This document shows positions 1 through 7,721 of a DNA stretch of 11,650 nucleotides, one piece after another. How positions within the stretch are numbered: the first letter of the stretch is position 1; every line of letters starts with the position of its first letter. A program made the position numbers and the translations under genes. The notes under the pieces are model-generated. The model searched no databases. It had not been told where the DNA came from and saw only the letters and a program-made list of their open reading frames with translations. The stretch comes from Myxococcales bacterium (GTDB taxonomy: Bacteria; Myxococcota; Polyangia; Polyangiales; Polyangiaceae): positions 1 through 11,650 of the forward strand of contig JAGQIY010001188.1 of the NCBI GenBank assembly GCA_020430865.1, given 5' to 3'.

Positions 1-2681
1 GACTCCGCAGGCTCAAGGCGCGCCGGGCGGCGAAGGCCTTCGAAGCCGAGATCCTCAAGCAAAGCGAGCAGCAGGCTGCCTATGCGCGCCCTGACCGGCG
101 CGCAGAGATCCTCGAGCTTCGTCAGCAGATGGAGCAGGGGATTGGTTCCCTGAAGAGCAGCCGCCTCGGGGGTGGCAAGGGAACCCAGGCGCTCTACGCG
201 TTGCCCTGGTACATGATCATCGGGCCGCCGGGCTCGGGTAAGACCACCGCGCTCAAGAAGTCGGGTCTGAACTTCGCGTTCAACCCGGAAGAGGGCGGCC
301 TGCGTGGCGTCGGCGGTACTCGAAACTGCGACTGGTGGTTCACCAACGACGCGATCCTGCTGGACACGGCGGGGCGGTACGCGACGGAGACGGATGATCG
401 CGACGAGTGGCTCGCCTTTTTGGGGCTGCTCAAGCGCTTCCGCAGCCAGAAGCCCATCAACGGCGTGCTGGTTGCGGTCAGTGTCACTGACTTGATGGAT
501 GCCCGCGACGACCAGATCGCCGACATGGCCCGACAGCTTCGGACGCGCATCGACGAGCTGATGTCACGGCTCGAGATGGTCGTCCCCGTGTACCTGATGT
601 TCACCAAGGCGGACCTGATCGGGGGCTTCGTCGAGAGCTTCGGGGACATGCGCAAGAGTGAGCGCGATCAGATCCTGGGAGCGACGTTCGCGCTCAAGGG
701 GGACGAGCGTGACGCCTCCACCGAGTTCGTTCGTGAGTTCGACCAGATGGTGCACGTGCTCCACGCCAACGCCCTGCGCCGAATCAAGCAGCACCGGAGC
801 TTTCAGGGGCGGCAGAAGGTGTTGGAGTTCCCCGTGGAATTTCAGTCGTTGCGAGACAACCTGAGCAGCCTGGTCGGACAGCTCTTCCAGCCCAACCGCT
901 TTCAGGGAACGCCGATCTTCCGAGGCTTCTACTTCACCAGTGGAACCCAGGAAGGCAACCCGGTCTCGCGCATGATCGGGCGCATGGCGCAGGCATTCGG
1001 ACTGCCCCCGGACCCAGGAGCGCAGATGTCCCAGGTCGAGACGAAGAGCTACTTCGTCACCGATCTGTTCCAGCGCGTGGTGTTTCCGGACCAGAACGTC
1101 GCCGCGCACACCGAGGCGCAGCGACGCCGCCGGACGCTGATGCGCATCGTGTTCGCGGCGAGCTGTCTGTTCGTTTCACTGGCGATCATCATCCCGTCGA
1201 CGATCACCTTCGGTCGCAATCAGAGTCTCGTGAGCCGTGTCGAAGCGGTGAGTCGGTCGGCGAGCAGCATCAACTGGAACGACTCCTCTCCGCTGCCGGA
1301 GAAGCTCGCGAAGCTGGACAACCTGCGCTCTCTCTACCTGCAGCTCAAGGGCTGGGACGACGACGGGCCGCCAACGGGGATGCGCTGGGGCATGTACACT
1401 GGCGGCAACCTCCTGGAGCCCGTGCGCAGCATCTACATCGAGCAGATGCACAAGGGATTCACGGTCTCCACTCGCCCCGAGCTCGAGGCGCAGCTGCGGG
1501 CCTTCAAGGTGGCCGACGCCGAGGGCGACACCTTCAGCAAGCAGTATGACCAGCTCAAGCTGTACCTGATGCTCGGTGACACCGAGCGCCTGGATGTCGA
1601 GTTCGCCGCCAAGCAAGTCGCGCGCTACTGGGCGAAGGCGCTGCGCTCGAGCAAGCCCGAGGAAGACGCCAAGCTCTTGCTCCCCCACGCCAAGCTCTAC
1701 CTGCGGATGATGAAGGAGGGCGAAGCCCGACCCTGGGACCACGACAAGCAGCTGATCGACCACTCCCGGCAGACCATGTTGAAGGCGCCTCGCGTCGATC
1801 GCCTGTACACGATGCTGGTGCGCGACGCGAACAGCGATGTCGCGCCGATCCGCATGAGCGACTTCTTCTACGGAGAGTCGGCGAAGTGGGTCACGCCAAG
1901 GAAGAACGTCCAGGTCCAGGGTGCCTACACCAAGGAAGGCTACCTGCAGATCAAGAAGGTCTTGAACTCCCAGAAGGTGCAGCTGGAGACGGAGACCTGG
2001 GTGCTCGCCGAGAGCGTGAAGGACAGCGAGACTCAGACGGAAGAGGTGATGGAGAAGCTGCGCGATCGCTACTTCACGACCTACGAGAAGCAGTGGCGCG
2101 AGCTGTTCCTCGACATCGAGGTGAAGAAGCCGGCGACCGACGCCGAGGCGATCAAGATGTATGGCGCCTTGTCGGAGCCCGAGTGGCCCTACCTCCGCCT
2201 CATTCGTTCCCTTGCGGAAAATGCGCGGATCCACGTCAGCGAGAGCGAGCTGTCGAAGGCGGGGCGGCAGCTCTGGCAGCGCAAGAAGAGTCAGTACGAA
2301 ACGCGCGTGCGGAACCTGCTCAGGCTGCACGGCTCGGCGAGCAGCGGTAGCGAGAAAGAGGTGCAGCCGCTCTCTCCGATGGAGAGCGCGTTCTTGCCTT
2401 TGCTCGAGTTCGGAGCGCCTCCGCGAGACTCGGACGGCACCGGCACGCCCAAGCAGCTCACCGACTACATCAACTTCATGACCGCGCTCCAGGGTAAGCT
2501 GACGGATCAGCGTGACTCACCCATGGCGAGGCCGAAGGACATGGCTCCAGACTACGAGATCGCCCTACGTGGCGCGCTCAAGCTGCTCGAAGAGCAGGAT
2601 CCGTACACCCGCCCGATGCTCGAGCCGTTGCTGCTGAACCCGTTCTTGAGAGACGGTGTGAAGCGGCCCCGGCGTTTCTAG
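1..2681 (+). CDS. tssM: TssM/IcmF type VI secretion membrane-core protein (5' end outside window)
   Basis: The reading frame is open from base 3 to the TAG at 2679-2681, so the start lies to the left; 892 residues are visible. TssM is the inner-membrane part of the type VI secretion trans-envelope complex, working with TssL and usually TssJ. Counting from the ATG at 129 (probably an internal Met), I see a Walker A motif GPPGSGKTT at 32-40, the family signature GVGGTRNCDWWF near 60-71, a Walker-B-like LLDTAGR at 77-83, a G4-like FTKADLI at 158-164, and PIFRGFYFTSGTQEG near 252-266. One membrane helix follows a basic stretch (about 330-352), then a periplasmic region of about 500 residues. The protein ends in a basic tail soon after what looks like the IcmF C-terminal helical domain. 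In well-studied TssM proteins (about 1100-1200 residues) a further domain that binds TssJ follows; I cannot find it here or in the other frames downstream. The family call is secure; the short C-terminus is read by eye. Confidence 0.95.
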   Translation, partial: LRRLKARRAAKAFEAEILKQSEQQAAYARPDRRAEILELRQQMEQGIGSLKSSRLGGGKGTQALYALPWYMIIGPPGSGKTTALKKSGLNFAFNPEEGGLRGVGGTRNCDWWFTNDAILLDTAGRYATETDDRDEWLAFLGLLKRFRSQKPINGVLVAVSVTDLMDARDDQIADMARQLRTRIDELMSRLEMVVPVYLMFTKADLIGGFVESFGDMRKSERDQILGATFALKGDERDASTEFVREFDQMVHVLHANALRRIKQHRSFQGRQKVLEFPVEFQSLRDNLSSLVGQLFQPNRFQGTPIFRGFYFTSGTQEGNPVSRMIGRMAQAFGLPPDPGAQMSQVETKSYFVTDLFQRVVFPDQNVAAHTEAQRRRRTLMRIVFAASCLFVSLAIIIPSTITFGRNQSLVSRVEAVSRSASSINWNDSSPLPEKLAKLDNLRSLYLQLKGWDDDGPPTGMRWGMYTGGNLLEPVRSIYIEQMHKGFTVSTRPELEAQLRAFKVADAEGDTFSKQYDQLKLYLMLGDTERLDVEFAAKQVARYWAKALRSSKPEEDAKLLLPHAKLYLRMMKEGEARPWDHDKQLIDHSRQTMLKAPRVDRLYTMLVRDANSDVAPIRMSDFFYGESAKWVTPRKNVQVQGAYTKEGYLQIKKVLNSQKVQLETETWVLAESVKDSETQTEEVMEKLRDRYFTTYEKQWRELFLDIEVKKPATDAEAIKMYGALSEPEWPYLRLIRSLAENARIHVSESELSKAGRQLWQRKKSQYETRVRNLLRLHGSASSGSEKEVQPLSPMESAFLPLLEFGAPPRDSDGTGTPKQLTDYINFMTALQGKLTDQRDSPMARPKDMAPDYEIALRGALKLLEEQDPYTRPMLEPLLLNPFLRDGVKRPRRF
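2207..2220. repeat. Copy of dispersed TTKCC-N4-GGMAA motif (near match)
   Basis: Arms TTCCC and GGAAA flank the spacer TTGC; on the other strand this reads TTTCC-GCAA-GGGAA. It sits inside tssM in an unusually AT-rich patch and encodes Ser-Leu-Ala-Glu. One arm position differs from the strict consensus. Confidence 0.35.
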
Positions 2682-2774
2682 CCGCTCCGCGCGGATAGGC
2701 ACGCAAGCTGCTGGAAGACGCGGTCTTTCAGCCAGAACGCGCGAGTTTGTTCGGGGGTGAGGGAGCGTCGACCG

Positions 2775-2852
2775 CGGCGTCTGCCCGGCACGGGGAGCGC
2801 TCTCCGCTTTTTTGGGCCAATCGACGCTTCTTGGCTAAGGCTGCAGACGCCG
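2775..2852. repeat. 10-bp inverted repeat around the tssM terminator
   Basis: CGGCGTCTGC at 2775-2784 is exactly matched by its reverse complement GCAGACGCCG at 2843-2852. The 58 bases between them contain the terminator-like hairpin at 2791-2806. The right arm ends on a possible GTG start at 2852. It could form a long RNA stem or be an operator pair; in GC-rich DNA a 10-bp pair at this distance may also be chance. Confidence 0.3.
2791..2813 (+). terminator. Rho-independent terminator after tssM
   Basis: A short hairpin forms from C-GGGGA (2791-2796), loop GCGC and TCTCC-G (2801-2806), with one G-U pair. A run of six T at 2808-2813 follows. It lies 110 bases after the tssM stop and would end the type VI transcript. 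The stem is short, so efficiency is uncertain, but a T6 run is rare in this DNA. Confidence 0.55.
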
Positions 2853-2920
2853 TGTCGTCTCAGGTCGTACCCCCGGATCCCAGTTCCCCTGCCTTCCTGC
2901 GCTTGAATCGCTTCCTCGCG

Positions 2921-3517
2921 ATGACGGCATCGGATCGAGGACCTCTCGCCGACTTCTTGCATCTGGCGGGCATCGTCGCGTTGGTCGGCAGCGCGTTGAG
3001 CCTGGCGGTCGCGGTGATCTGGTTCAGTGTGCGGTCGCCTGCCGCAGATCCGCCCCGGCTCCCGCCTTCCCAGTTCCAGTCGAGCCTCGATCCGCAGGAG
3101 CCCGTGCCGAAGATCGAGCTTCCCGCTGCCGCCGCGGTCAGCGCGGCACCCGAGCAGAGCGACTCACCCCCAACCCCGGACGAGCCGGAGTCCAAGCGCG
3201 AGCCAGCAGAAGAACCCACGCCGGCGGTGGCGGACAGGAAGGCGCCCTCGCTTCCGCCCGGGTTCTTCCAGGCCCCGCGGGCGATGGTGCACGAGGTCTT
3301 CGGTACTGCGACGGACAAGGAGCCGTACCTCGCCCTGCGCTCCCGGCCAGCACGCGAAGCCAACTTGCTCGGCAAGTTGCCTGATGGCACGCAGCTCAAG
3401 GTGATCAATCGCTTCGGTAAGTGGCAGTTCGTTCAGGTACTGGACGGCAAATTGAAAGGCACCGAAGGCTTCGTGTACGGCAAGTACGTGCGGCCCTTCG
3501 GGAGCGATTTCAGGTGA
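2921..3517 (+). CDS. Membrane-anchored SH3-domain protein
   Basis: From the ATG at 2921 this is 198 residues. Residues about 13-36 form one hydrophobic helix (signal anchor). Next comes a Pro/Glu/Ala-rich linker (about 38-120), then a C-terminal bacterial SH3 domain (about 130-195) with the typical YLALRSRP, LPDGTQLKVI, GKWQFVQV and GTEGFVYGKYV elements. Such domains usually bind peptidoglycan or peptide ligands, so the protein probably sits in the inner membrane with the SH3 domain in the periplasm. The start is uncertain. A GTG at 2852 has an AAGG 11 bases upstream and would add 23 residues, while the ATG at 2921 has no clear Shine-Dalgarno. A TTG at 2747 keeps the frame open but lies upstream of the terminator-like hairpin, so I reject it. 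The gene overlaps the following lipoprotein gene by 4 bp. Its exact role is unknown. Confidence 0.8.
   Translation: MTASDRGPLADFLHLAGIVALVGSALSLAVAVIWFSVRSPAADPPRLPPSQFQSSLDPQEPVPKIELPAAAAVSAAPEQSDSPPTPDEPESKREPAEEPTPAVADRKAPSLPPGFFQAPRAMVHEVFGTATDKEPYLALRSRPAREANLLGKLPDGTQLKVINRFGKWQFVQVLDGKLKGTEGFVYGKYVRPFGSDFR
3377..3390. repeat. Copy of dispersed TTKCC-N4-GGMAA motif (near match)
   Basis: TTGCC-TGAT-GGCAC within the SH3-domain gene; one mismatch at the last base. Here it is read from the first codon position, unlike most of the other copies. Confidence 0.25.
3500..3504 (+). promoter_or_regulatory. Shine-Dalgarno that fixes the GTG start of the lipoprotein
   Basis: GGGAG lies 9 bases before the GTG at 3514, inside the end of the SH3-domain gene. 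It supports this GTG over the more upstream in-frame ATG at 3421, which would put about 31 extra residues before the signal peptide. Confidence 0.6.
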
Positions 3518-3777
3518 TCCCGCAACCCCAGCGTCGTGGTGCACTGCGTCAGGTGCTGTGGGTGCTGGGTGCGTGGACGTTGATCGGCTGCGGTGGTGGC
3601 AACGAGGGGTTGGTGCGGGAGTCGGCTGCGACCGAGTTCAACTGCGACGAGCGAGCGATCCGCGTGACCTACATGGGGAACGAGCACTACGAGGCCGTGG
3701 GTTGCGGCCAGCGCGAACGCTACGCGTTTCACGATCGTGACCACTGCCCCAACGGTCGCTGCCCGTTTCAGCACTGA
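3514..3777 (+). CDS. Small Cys-rich lipoprotein
   Basis: The protein has 87 residues and starts at a GTG that overlaps the preceding TGA (GTGA), so translation of the two genes is probably coupled. Residues 1-25 form a lipoprotein signal peptide: an Arg-containing n-region, a hydrophobic core, and the lipobox LIGC with the lipidated Cys at 26. A short Gly-rich spacer follows, then a compact domain with Cys at 44, 64, 78 and 83. The pattern FNC...VTYMGNEHYEAVGCG...Y resembles small Cys-containing lipoprotein domains I associate with myxobacterial genomes, where a Cys-x-n-GCG core recurs; this is from memory and not searched. The mature protein of about 62 residues would be anchored in the envelope. 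Function is unknown; the pairing with an SH3 protein suggests a cell-wall or envelope role. Confidence 0.75.
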   Translation: MIPQPQRRGALRQVLWVLGAWTLIGCGGGNEGLVRESAATEFNCDERAIRVTYMGNEHYEAVGCGQRERYAFHDRDHCPNGRCPFQH

Positions 3778-3781
3778 ACGA

Positions 3782-3795
3782 CCGCGCGAGCGCGG
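3782..3795 (+). other. Short GC hairpin after the lipoprotein gene
   Basis: CCGCGCGAGCGCGG is self-complementary and begins 5 bases after the TGA. No T run follows, so it is not a standard intrinsic terminator; it may protect the 3' end of the transcript or be chance in GC-rich DNA. Confidence 0.25.
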
Positions 3796-3813
3796 CCGAG
3801 CAAAATCCGATTG

Positions 3814-3859
3814 TTCCTCGGCGAAGAACCCCCAAGCCGCTGGTCAAGTCGGCTAGGCT
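3814..3859 (+). promoter_or_regulatory. Possible promoter/operator of the TPR gene
   Basis: The only intergenic space before the TPR gene (3778-3875) contains an imperfect 15-bp dyad, TTC-C-TCG-G-CGA-A-GAA at 3814-3828, and a -10-like TAGGCT at 3854-3859. If that were the -10 box, the transcript would begin about 10 bases before the ATG and be almost leaderless. This would fit the absence of a properly spaced Shine-Dalgarno (GGGGA ends only 2 bases before the ATG). I see no convincing -35 box. Confidence 0.25.
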
Positions 3860-3875
3860 GCTTTGCCCGGGGACG

Positions 3876-6800
3876 ATGAGCGAACAACTCGAGGAGACGC
3901 TGGATCGACTCAAGACGCAGCTCTTGCTGCATCCCAACGATCCTTGGAAGCGGTTCCATCTGGGCCGCACACTGGTACGCATGGGACGCCCCGCGGAGGC
4001 GGCCGACGCGTTCCGACGTTCGATCAAGCACAAGCCCGACAACTCCGAGGCGCACTACCAGCTCGGGCTGGTCGCCCGTGAGCTCGGCAACAGCGAGGAG
4101 GCGGTCAACGCCTTTGGCGAGTCCACCAAGCACCAGCCGGACTTCTTCGACGGCTACGTGATGCTCGCCGAGACGGCGGCGGCGCGCGGTGAGAACGAGC
4201 GCGCCGTGGAAGCCTACGACAAGGCCATCCGCCTGAATCCTCAGAGAAACGACTTGCTGATTGCTGCCGCGCGCCTGCGCGCGACGCTCGAGCAGCACGA
4301 GCTCGCAGTCCTGGCCTACGAAGGTGCGCTGAACACCCAGCCCGAGCTCGAGCTGATGCTGGAGCTCGGCCGCTCCCTGGCCGCCCTCGAGCGCCACGAG
4401 GAGCTGCATGCCTTGATGCAGCGGGCTCTGGGGTCGAAGCACGACTGCCTGGAGGCTTGGGAACAGAGCGGACGTGCGCTGCGCAAGCTCTCCCGCCCGG
4501 AACAGGCGCTCGAGGCGTTCGAGCGGGTGCTGCGCCTGGAGCCAGCCCACGTGGAGGCCGCGAACGAATCCGCACGGATATGCCGCGAGCTCGGACGAGA
4601 CGATCAGGCGAAGACTGCCTACGAACGCGCGCGGCAGCTCAGCCCGAAGGATCCCGACCTCGCCGTGGAGCACGGTCAGGTGTTGTTGCGGCTACGCGAG
4701 GCAGAAGCCGCGGTGCAAGCCTTCGAGCAGGCCCAGAAGCAGAGCGAGAACCCGAACGGGCTGGCTCATGCCGGGCTCGGCGCGGCCTACAACTCCCTGG
4801 CCAAGTACATCGAAGCGGCTGCAGAGCTCGAGCAGGCCACCTCCATCGACCCGCGTTCCGGCTATGCCTGGGCGAACCTTGGCGTCTCGTACTCCAAGCT
4901 GAATCGCCGTGAGGAAGCGACCAAAGCGCTGGAGCGCGCGGTGGAGATCAACCCGTCGGATCCCGACGTGCTCGACACCTTCGCCAATCACCAGCAAGCA
5001 GAGGGCAACCTCGACAAGGCCCTGGATGCGTATCGGCGCTCGGTGAAGGTGCGACCCGAGAACCCGGATGCTCATCTGCAGATTGGCGGCATCCTCCAGG
5101 GCTTCGCGCGGTTCGAGGAGGCGCTCGAACCGCTGCAGCGCGCCTGCGAGCTGCGCCCGGAGCTCGCGCTCGCCCATCAGCGGCTGGGGGAGGTGTACCG
5201 CTCGCTGGATCGACACCGTGAGGCGATTCGCTCCCTCGAGGCGGCGGCTCAGCTCCAGCCCACGAACTTCGAAGTGCGCGTGGCGCTCGGCCTCTCGTAC
5301 CAGAAGCTCGGCGAACACACCGTCGCCGTGGGGCACTTTCAGCGCGCGCTCGAGAGCCGGCCGGAGGATCTGGACGTGCTCGGCTACCTCGGGACGTCTC
5401 AGCGTGTGCTGGGTGAGACGAATCAGGCGATCGATACGCTGAAGAAGACTGCGTCTCAACGGCCGCAGGACGTGACGACCATCGCCCAGCTCGCCTTGGC
5501 GCAGGTCTCTGCTGGCGACACCGATGGAGCCGAGTTGACCTTGCGTCGTGGCCTGAAGGTCGACCCGAACAACCCGGAGCTGCTCCTGGCCCTCGGGCAA
5601 GTGCACGCGGGTGGTGGTCGCCACGCCGAGGCGGTCGAGTGCTTCGAGAAGGTGCAGTGGGTCCAGCCCGACAACGCCGAGGTGGCGAGACATCTCGGCG
5701 GCTCGCTCAAGGAGCTTGGACGGACCCGAGAAGCCATCGAGACGCTCTCGGCGGTCCTGCAGCAGCACCCGAACGAGGTGGGGATCCGCTTCGACCTGGG
5801 CAAGCTCTTGCGGATCTCGGGCAACGCCGCCGACGCCGCGGCGAACCTCGCTCAGGTCGTCGCCCAGAGGTCAGACGACGGTCAGGCGCAGTTCGAGCTG
5901 GGGTCCGCGTTGATGACCCTGGGGCGTACCCAGGACGCAGCAAATCATTTCCGTCAGGCAACGCGTCTGATCCCGGATTTTGCGGATGCGTTCCGTCAAG
6001 CAGCAGCCTGCTTCGAGCAGCTCGGCGACCACCGCAGCGCGATGCAGGCGCGCAAACAGCTGCTCGGGATCGCGCCCGACGACGTGAAGTCACGACAGGG
6101 CCTGGCGCGCAACTACATGGCGCTCGAGCGTATGGAAGAGGCGATCGCGGAGCTGACCCGGGCGACCCAGGCCGCGCCCGAGGAGTATGCGATGTTCGGC
6201 GAGCTCGGTGGCTTGCTGATCCGCGCCCAGCGCTTCGAGGAGGCGATCCTCCCGTTGCGGACGGCGCTCAAGGGAGAGGCGGAGAGCCGGGTGCTGCGGG
6301 CACAGCTGTCATCGGCGTACGAGCGGACCGGGCGCAAGGACGAGCACATCGAGCAGCTCGAAGAGCTCGTACGCTTGGCACCGGCGGTCGCACCACTGCG
6401 TCTACAACTCGCTGAGGCGCGGCTCGACGCGCAGCGGACGGCCGGAGCCATCGAGGCCTACGAGTCGGCGTTCGGCGTGGATCCGACGCTGCCTGGGGTC
6501 CCCGCGAAGATCGCTGACTTGCTCGTATCCGAGGGAAGACAACAGCAAGCTGCCGCCTGGCTCGAGCGCGTCGCTGCCGCGGAGCCGAGCAACGCCCGCG
6601 CCCACGTCAAGCTGGCCCGCTGCTACAAGGAGCTCGAGCGCTTCGAGGACGTGGGCAACGAGGCGCGCACGGCGCTGAACCTGAACCCGGCGGACATCGA
6701 GGCTCAAGAGCTGCTCGCGGAGGCGAGTGAGCGCACCGGTAGACTCGATCAGGCCATCTCGACCTATCAACAGCTGGTGGAGCGCAGCTCGCAGGACCCG

Positions 6801-7652
6801 AAGATGGTCTACGCGCTCGGCCGCTGCTTGCTCAAGGCGGGGCGCAACCCAGAGGCCAAGATCAGACTCGACCAGGCGAGCCAGCTCGATCAGAGCAACG
6901 CCGCGGTCCTCTTCGACCTCGCTCGCGCCCAGACCGCGCTCGGGGATCCCGCGGCAGCGCTGGCCAGCGTGGACAAGGCCTGCGCGCTGGCTCCGGAGAA
7001 CGGCGACTACGTCCGGCAGCGGGCAGCGCTGCTCAGCGCCCAAGGTCGTCACTCCGAGGCCATCGAAAGTTTCCGCAAGGCACTGAGCATGGACCCCAGC
7101 CTGGTGGCCGCGCGCACTGGACTCGGCCTGGCTCTCACCCACCTCGGACGCGATGTCGAAGCTACGAAGGAGCTCGAGGCTGCGGTGGAAGCGAGCCCGA
7201 GCGACGGAGTCCTGCGGGCAGCGCTGGCCTTCGTCTACATGCGGGTCGGGCGCCTAGACGAGGCCTTGGGAGCGTATCGCTCGACGCTCGAACTCGGCCT
7301 CGAAGACCCTGACATCTACGCCAACACGAGCCGGATCTTGCTGCAGCTGGGGCGCCTGGACGAGGCGGTGGCCGCGCTGCGCCAGGTCGCGTTGCTACGC
7401 CCCAACGACCTGCAGGCGCAGCTCAAGCTCGCGAGCACGCTGGCACGTCTCGGTAGCTACGCGGAGGCGGTCGCTCCCTACCAGCACGCGCTGCGTCTCT
7501 CTCCGCGAAATCCCGACGTCCTGTTCGAGCTCGCGCTGTGCTTCGCCCGCGCCGGCAACATGCCCGCCGCGCAGCAGCAACAGTACACCCTGAGCGGTAT
7601 CGACCCCGGGCGCGCCGCAGAGCTCGAGCGCGCCCTGGCGCAGCCCCTGTGA
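3876..7652 (+). CDS. Giant all-TPR protein (36 tandem repeats)
   Basis: The protein has 1258 residues. After a 22-residue N-terminal helix, the sequence splits into 36 consecutive units of 34 residues (two units are 33 and 35) with the TPR pattern L/G-Y/A at positions 8, 11 and 20, A at 27 and P near 32. It closes with a tail of about 12 residues. I see no signal peptide, membrane helix, enzyme domain or linker, so the protein is probably a cytosolic solenoid scaffold. Known TPR superhelices need about 7-8 repeats per turn, so this array would make four to five turns. The repeats are diverged at DNA level and in protein sequence, which argues for an old array, not a recent expansion. The gene lies alone: a 98-bp gap separates it from the lipoprotein gene, and it is convergent with the next gene. 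Its partner is unknown. A T6SS link is only suggested by proximity to tssM. Confidence 0.9.
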   Translation: MSEQLEETLDRLKTQLLLHPNDPWKRFHLGRTLVRMGRPAEAADAFRRSIKHKPDNSEAHYQLGLVARELGNSEEAVNAFGESTKHQPDFFDGYVMLAETAAARGENERAVEAYDKAIRLNPQRNDLLIAAARLRATLEQHELAVLAYEGALNTQPELELMLELGRSLAALERHEELHALMQRALGSKHDCLEAWEQSGRALRKLSRPEQALEAFERVLRLEPAHVEAANESARICRELGRDDQAKTAYERARQLSPKDPDLAVEHGQVLLRLREAEAAVQAFEQAQKQSENPNGLAHAGLGAAYNSLAKYIEAAAELEQATSIDPRSGYAWANLGVSYSKLNRREEATKALERAVEINPSDPDVLDTFANHQQAEGNLDKALDAYRRSVKVRPENPDAHLQIGGILQGFARFEEALEPLQRACELRPELALAHQRLGEVYRSLDRHREAIRSLEAAAQLQPTNFEVRVALGLSYQKLGEHTVAVGHFQRALESRPEDLDVLGYLGTSQRVLGETNQAIDTLKKTASQRPQDVTTIAQLALAQVSAGDTDGAELTLRRGLKVDPNNPELLLALGQVHAGGGRHAEAVECFEKVQWVQPDNAEVARHLGGSLKELGRTREAIETLSAVLQQHPNEVGIRFDLGKLLRISGNAADAAANLAQVVAQRSDDGQAQFELGSALMTLGRTQDAANHFRQATRLIPDFADAFRQAAACFEQLGDHRSAMQARKQLLGIAPDDVKSRQGLARNYMALERMEEAIAELTRATQAAPEEYAMFGELGGLLIRAQRFEEAILPLRTALKGEAESRVLRAQLSSAYERTGRKDEHIEQLEELVRLAPAVAPLRLQLAEARLDAQRTAGAIEAYESAFGVDPTLPGVPAKIADLLVSEGRQQQAAAWLERVAAAEPSNARAHVKLARCYKELERFEDVGNEARTALNLNPADIEAQELLAEASERTGRLDQAISTYQQLVERSSQDPKMVYALGRCLLKAGRNPEAKIRLDQASQLDQSNAAVLFDLARAQTALGDPAAALASVDKACALAPENGDYVRQRAALLSAQGRHSEAIESFRKALSMDPSLVAARTGLGLALTHLGRDVEATKELEAAVEASPSDGVLRAALAFVYMRVGRLDEALGAYRSTLELGLEDPDIYANTSRILLQLGRLDEAVAALRQVALLRPNDLQAQLKLASTLARLGSYAEAVAPYQHALRLSPRNPDVLFELALCFARAGNMPAAQQQQYTLSGIDPGRAAELERALAQPL
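5948..5961. repeat. Strict copy of dispersed TTKCC-N4-GGMAA motif
   Basis: TTTCC-GTCA-GGCAA lies inside the TPR gene in a locally AT-rich stretch. With its flanks (5945-5964) it matches the copy at 9015-9034 (other strand) at 16 of 20 bases. It encodes Phe-Arg-Gln-Ala, which also fits a TPR helix, so coding constraint may contribute. Confidence 0.4.
7070..7083. repeat. Copy of dispersed TTKCC-N4-GGMAA motif (near match)
   Basis: TTTCC-GCAA-GGCAC lies inside the TPR gene; the last base mismatches. It encodes Phe-Arg-Lys-Ala, a usual TPR helix sequence, so this is the copy most easily explained by coding. Confidence 0.2.
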
Positions 7653-7721
7653 GCGGCGCCGCCGAGCGGAGGCCCGGTTCGAACCTTGCCAGTGCGCGCC
7701 GACGCGCTGGGCCTGCTAGAC
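7653..7721. other. Convergent intergenic gap, no clear terminator
   Basis: This 69-bp gap lies between the 3' ends of the TPR and M28 genes. It begins with the 10-bp palindrome GCGGCGCCGC (7653-7662) directly after the TPR stop, but no T run follows on either strand. GGTTCGAACC near 7677 is a chance palindrome (see rejected items). Confidence 0.5.

Noticed and set aside
1176..2330. 384-codon reverse frame inside tssM
   Set aside because: It is antisense to a clear TssM reading frame; Leu/Arg/Val-rich low-complexity translation without a family signature.
2678..2962. 94-codon reverse frame across the tssM-SH3 gap
   Set aside because: It overlaps tssM's stop and the SH3 start, has no recognisable domain or ribosome site, and is Arg-rich as expected for a shadow in GC-rich DNA.
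3876..7652. Recent tandem duplication in the TPR gene
   Set aside because: The 36 units differ widely in sequence; I see no long identical DNA blocks between units.
7674..7690. tRNA-like T-loop sequence GGTTCGAACC
   Set aside because: The flanking bases cannot form a T stem, and no acceptor, D or anticodon arm can be drawn; the sequence is just a palindrome.
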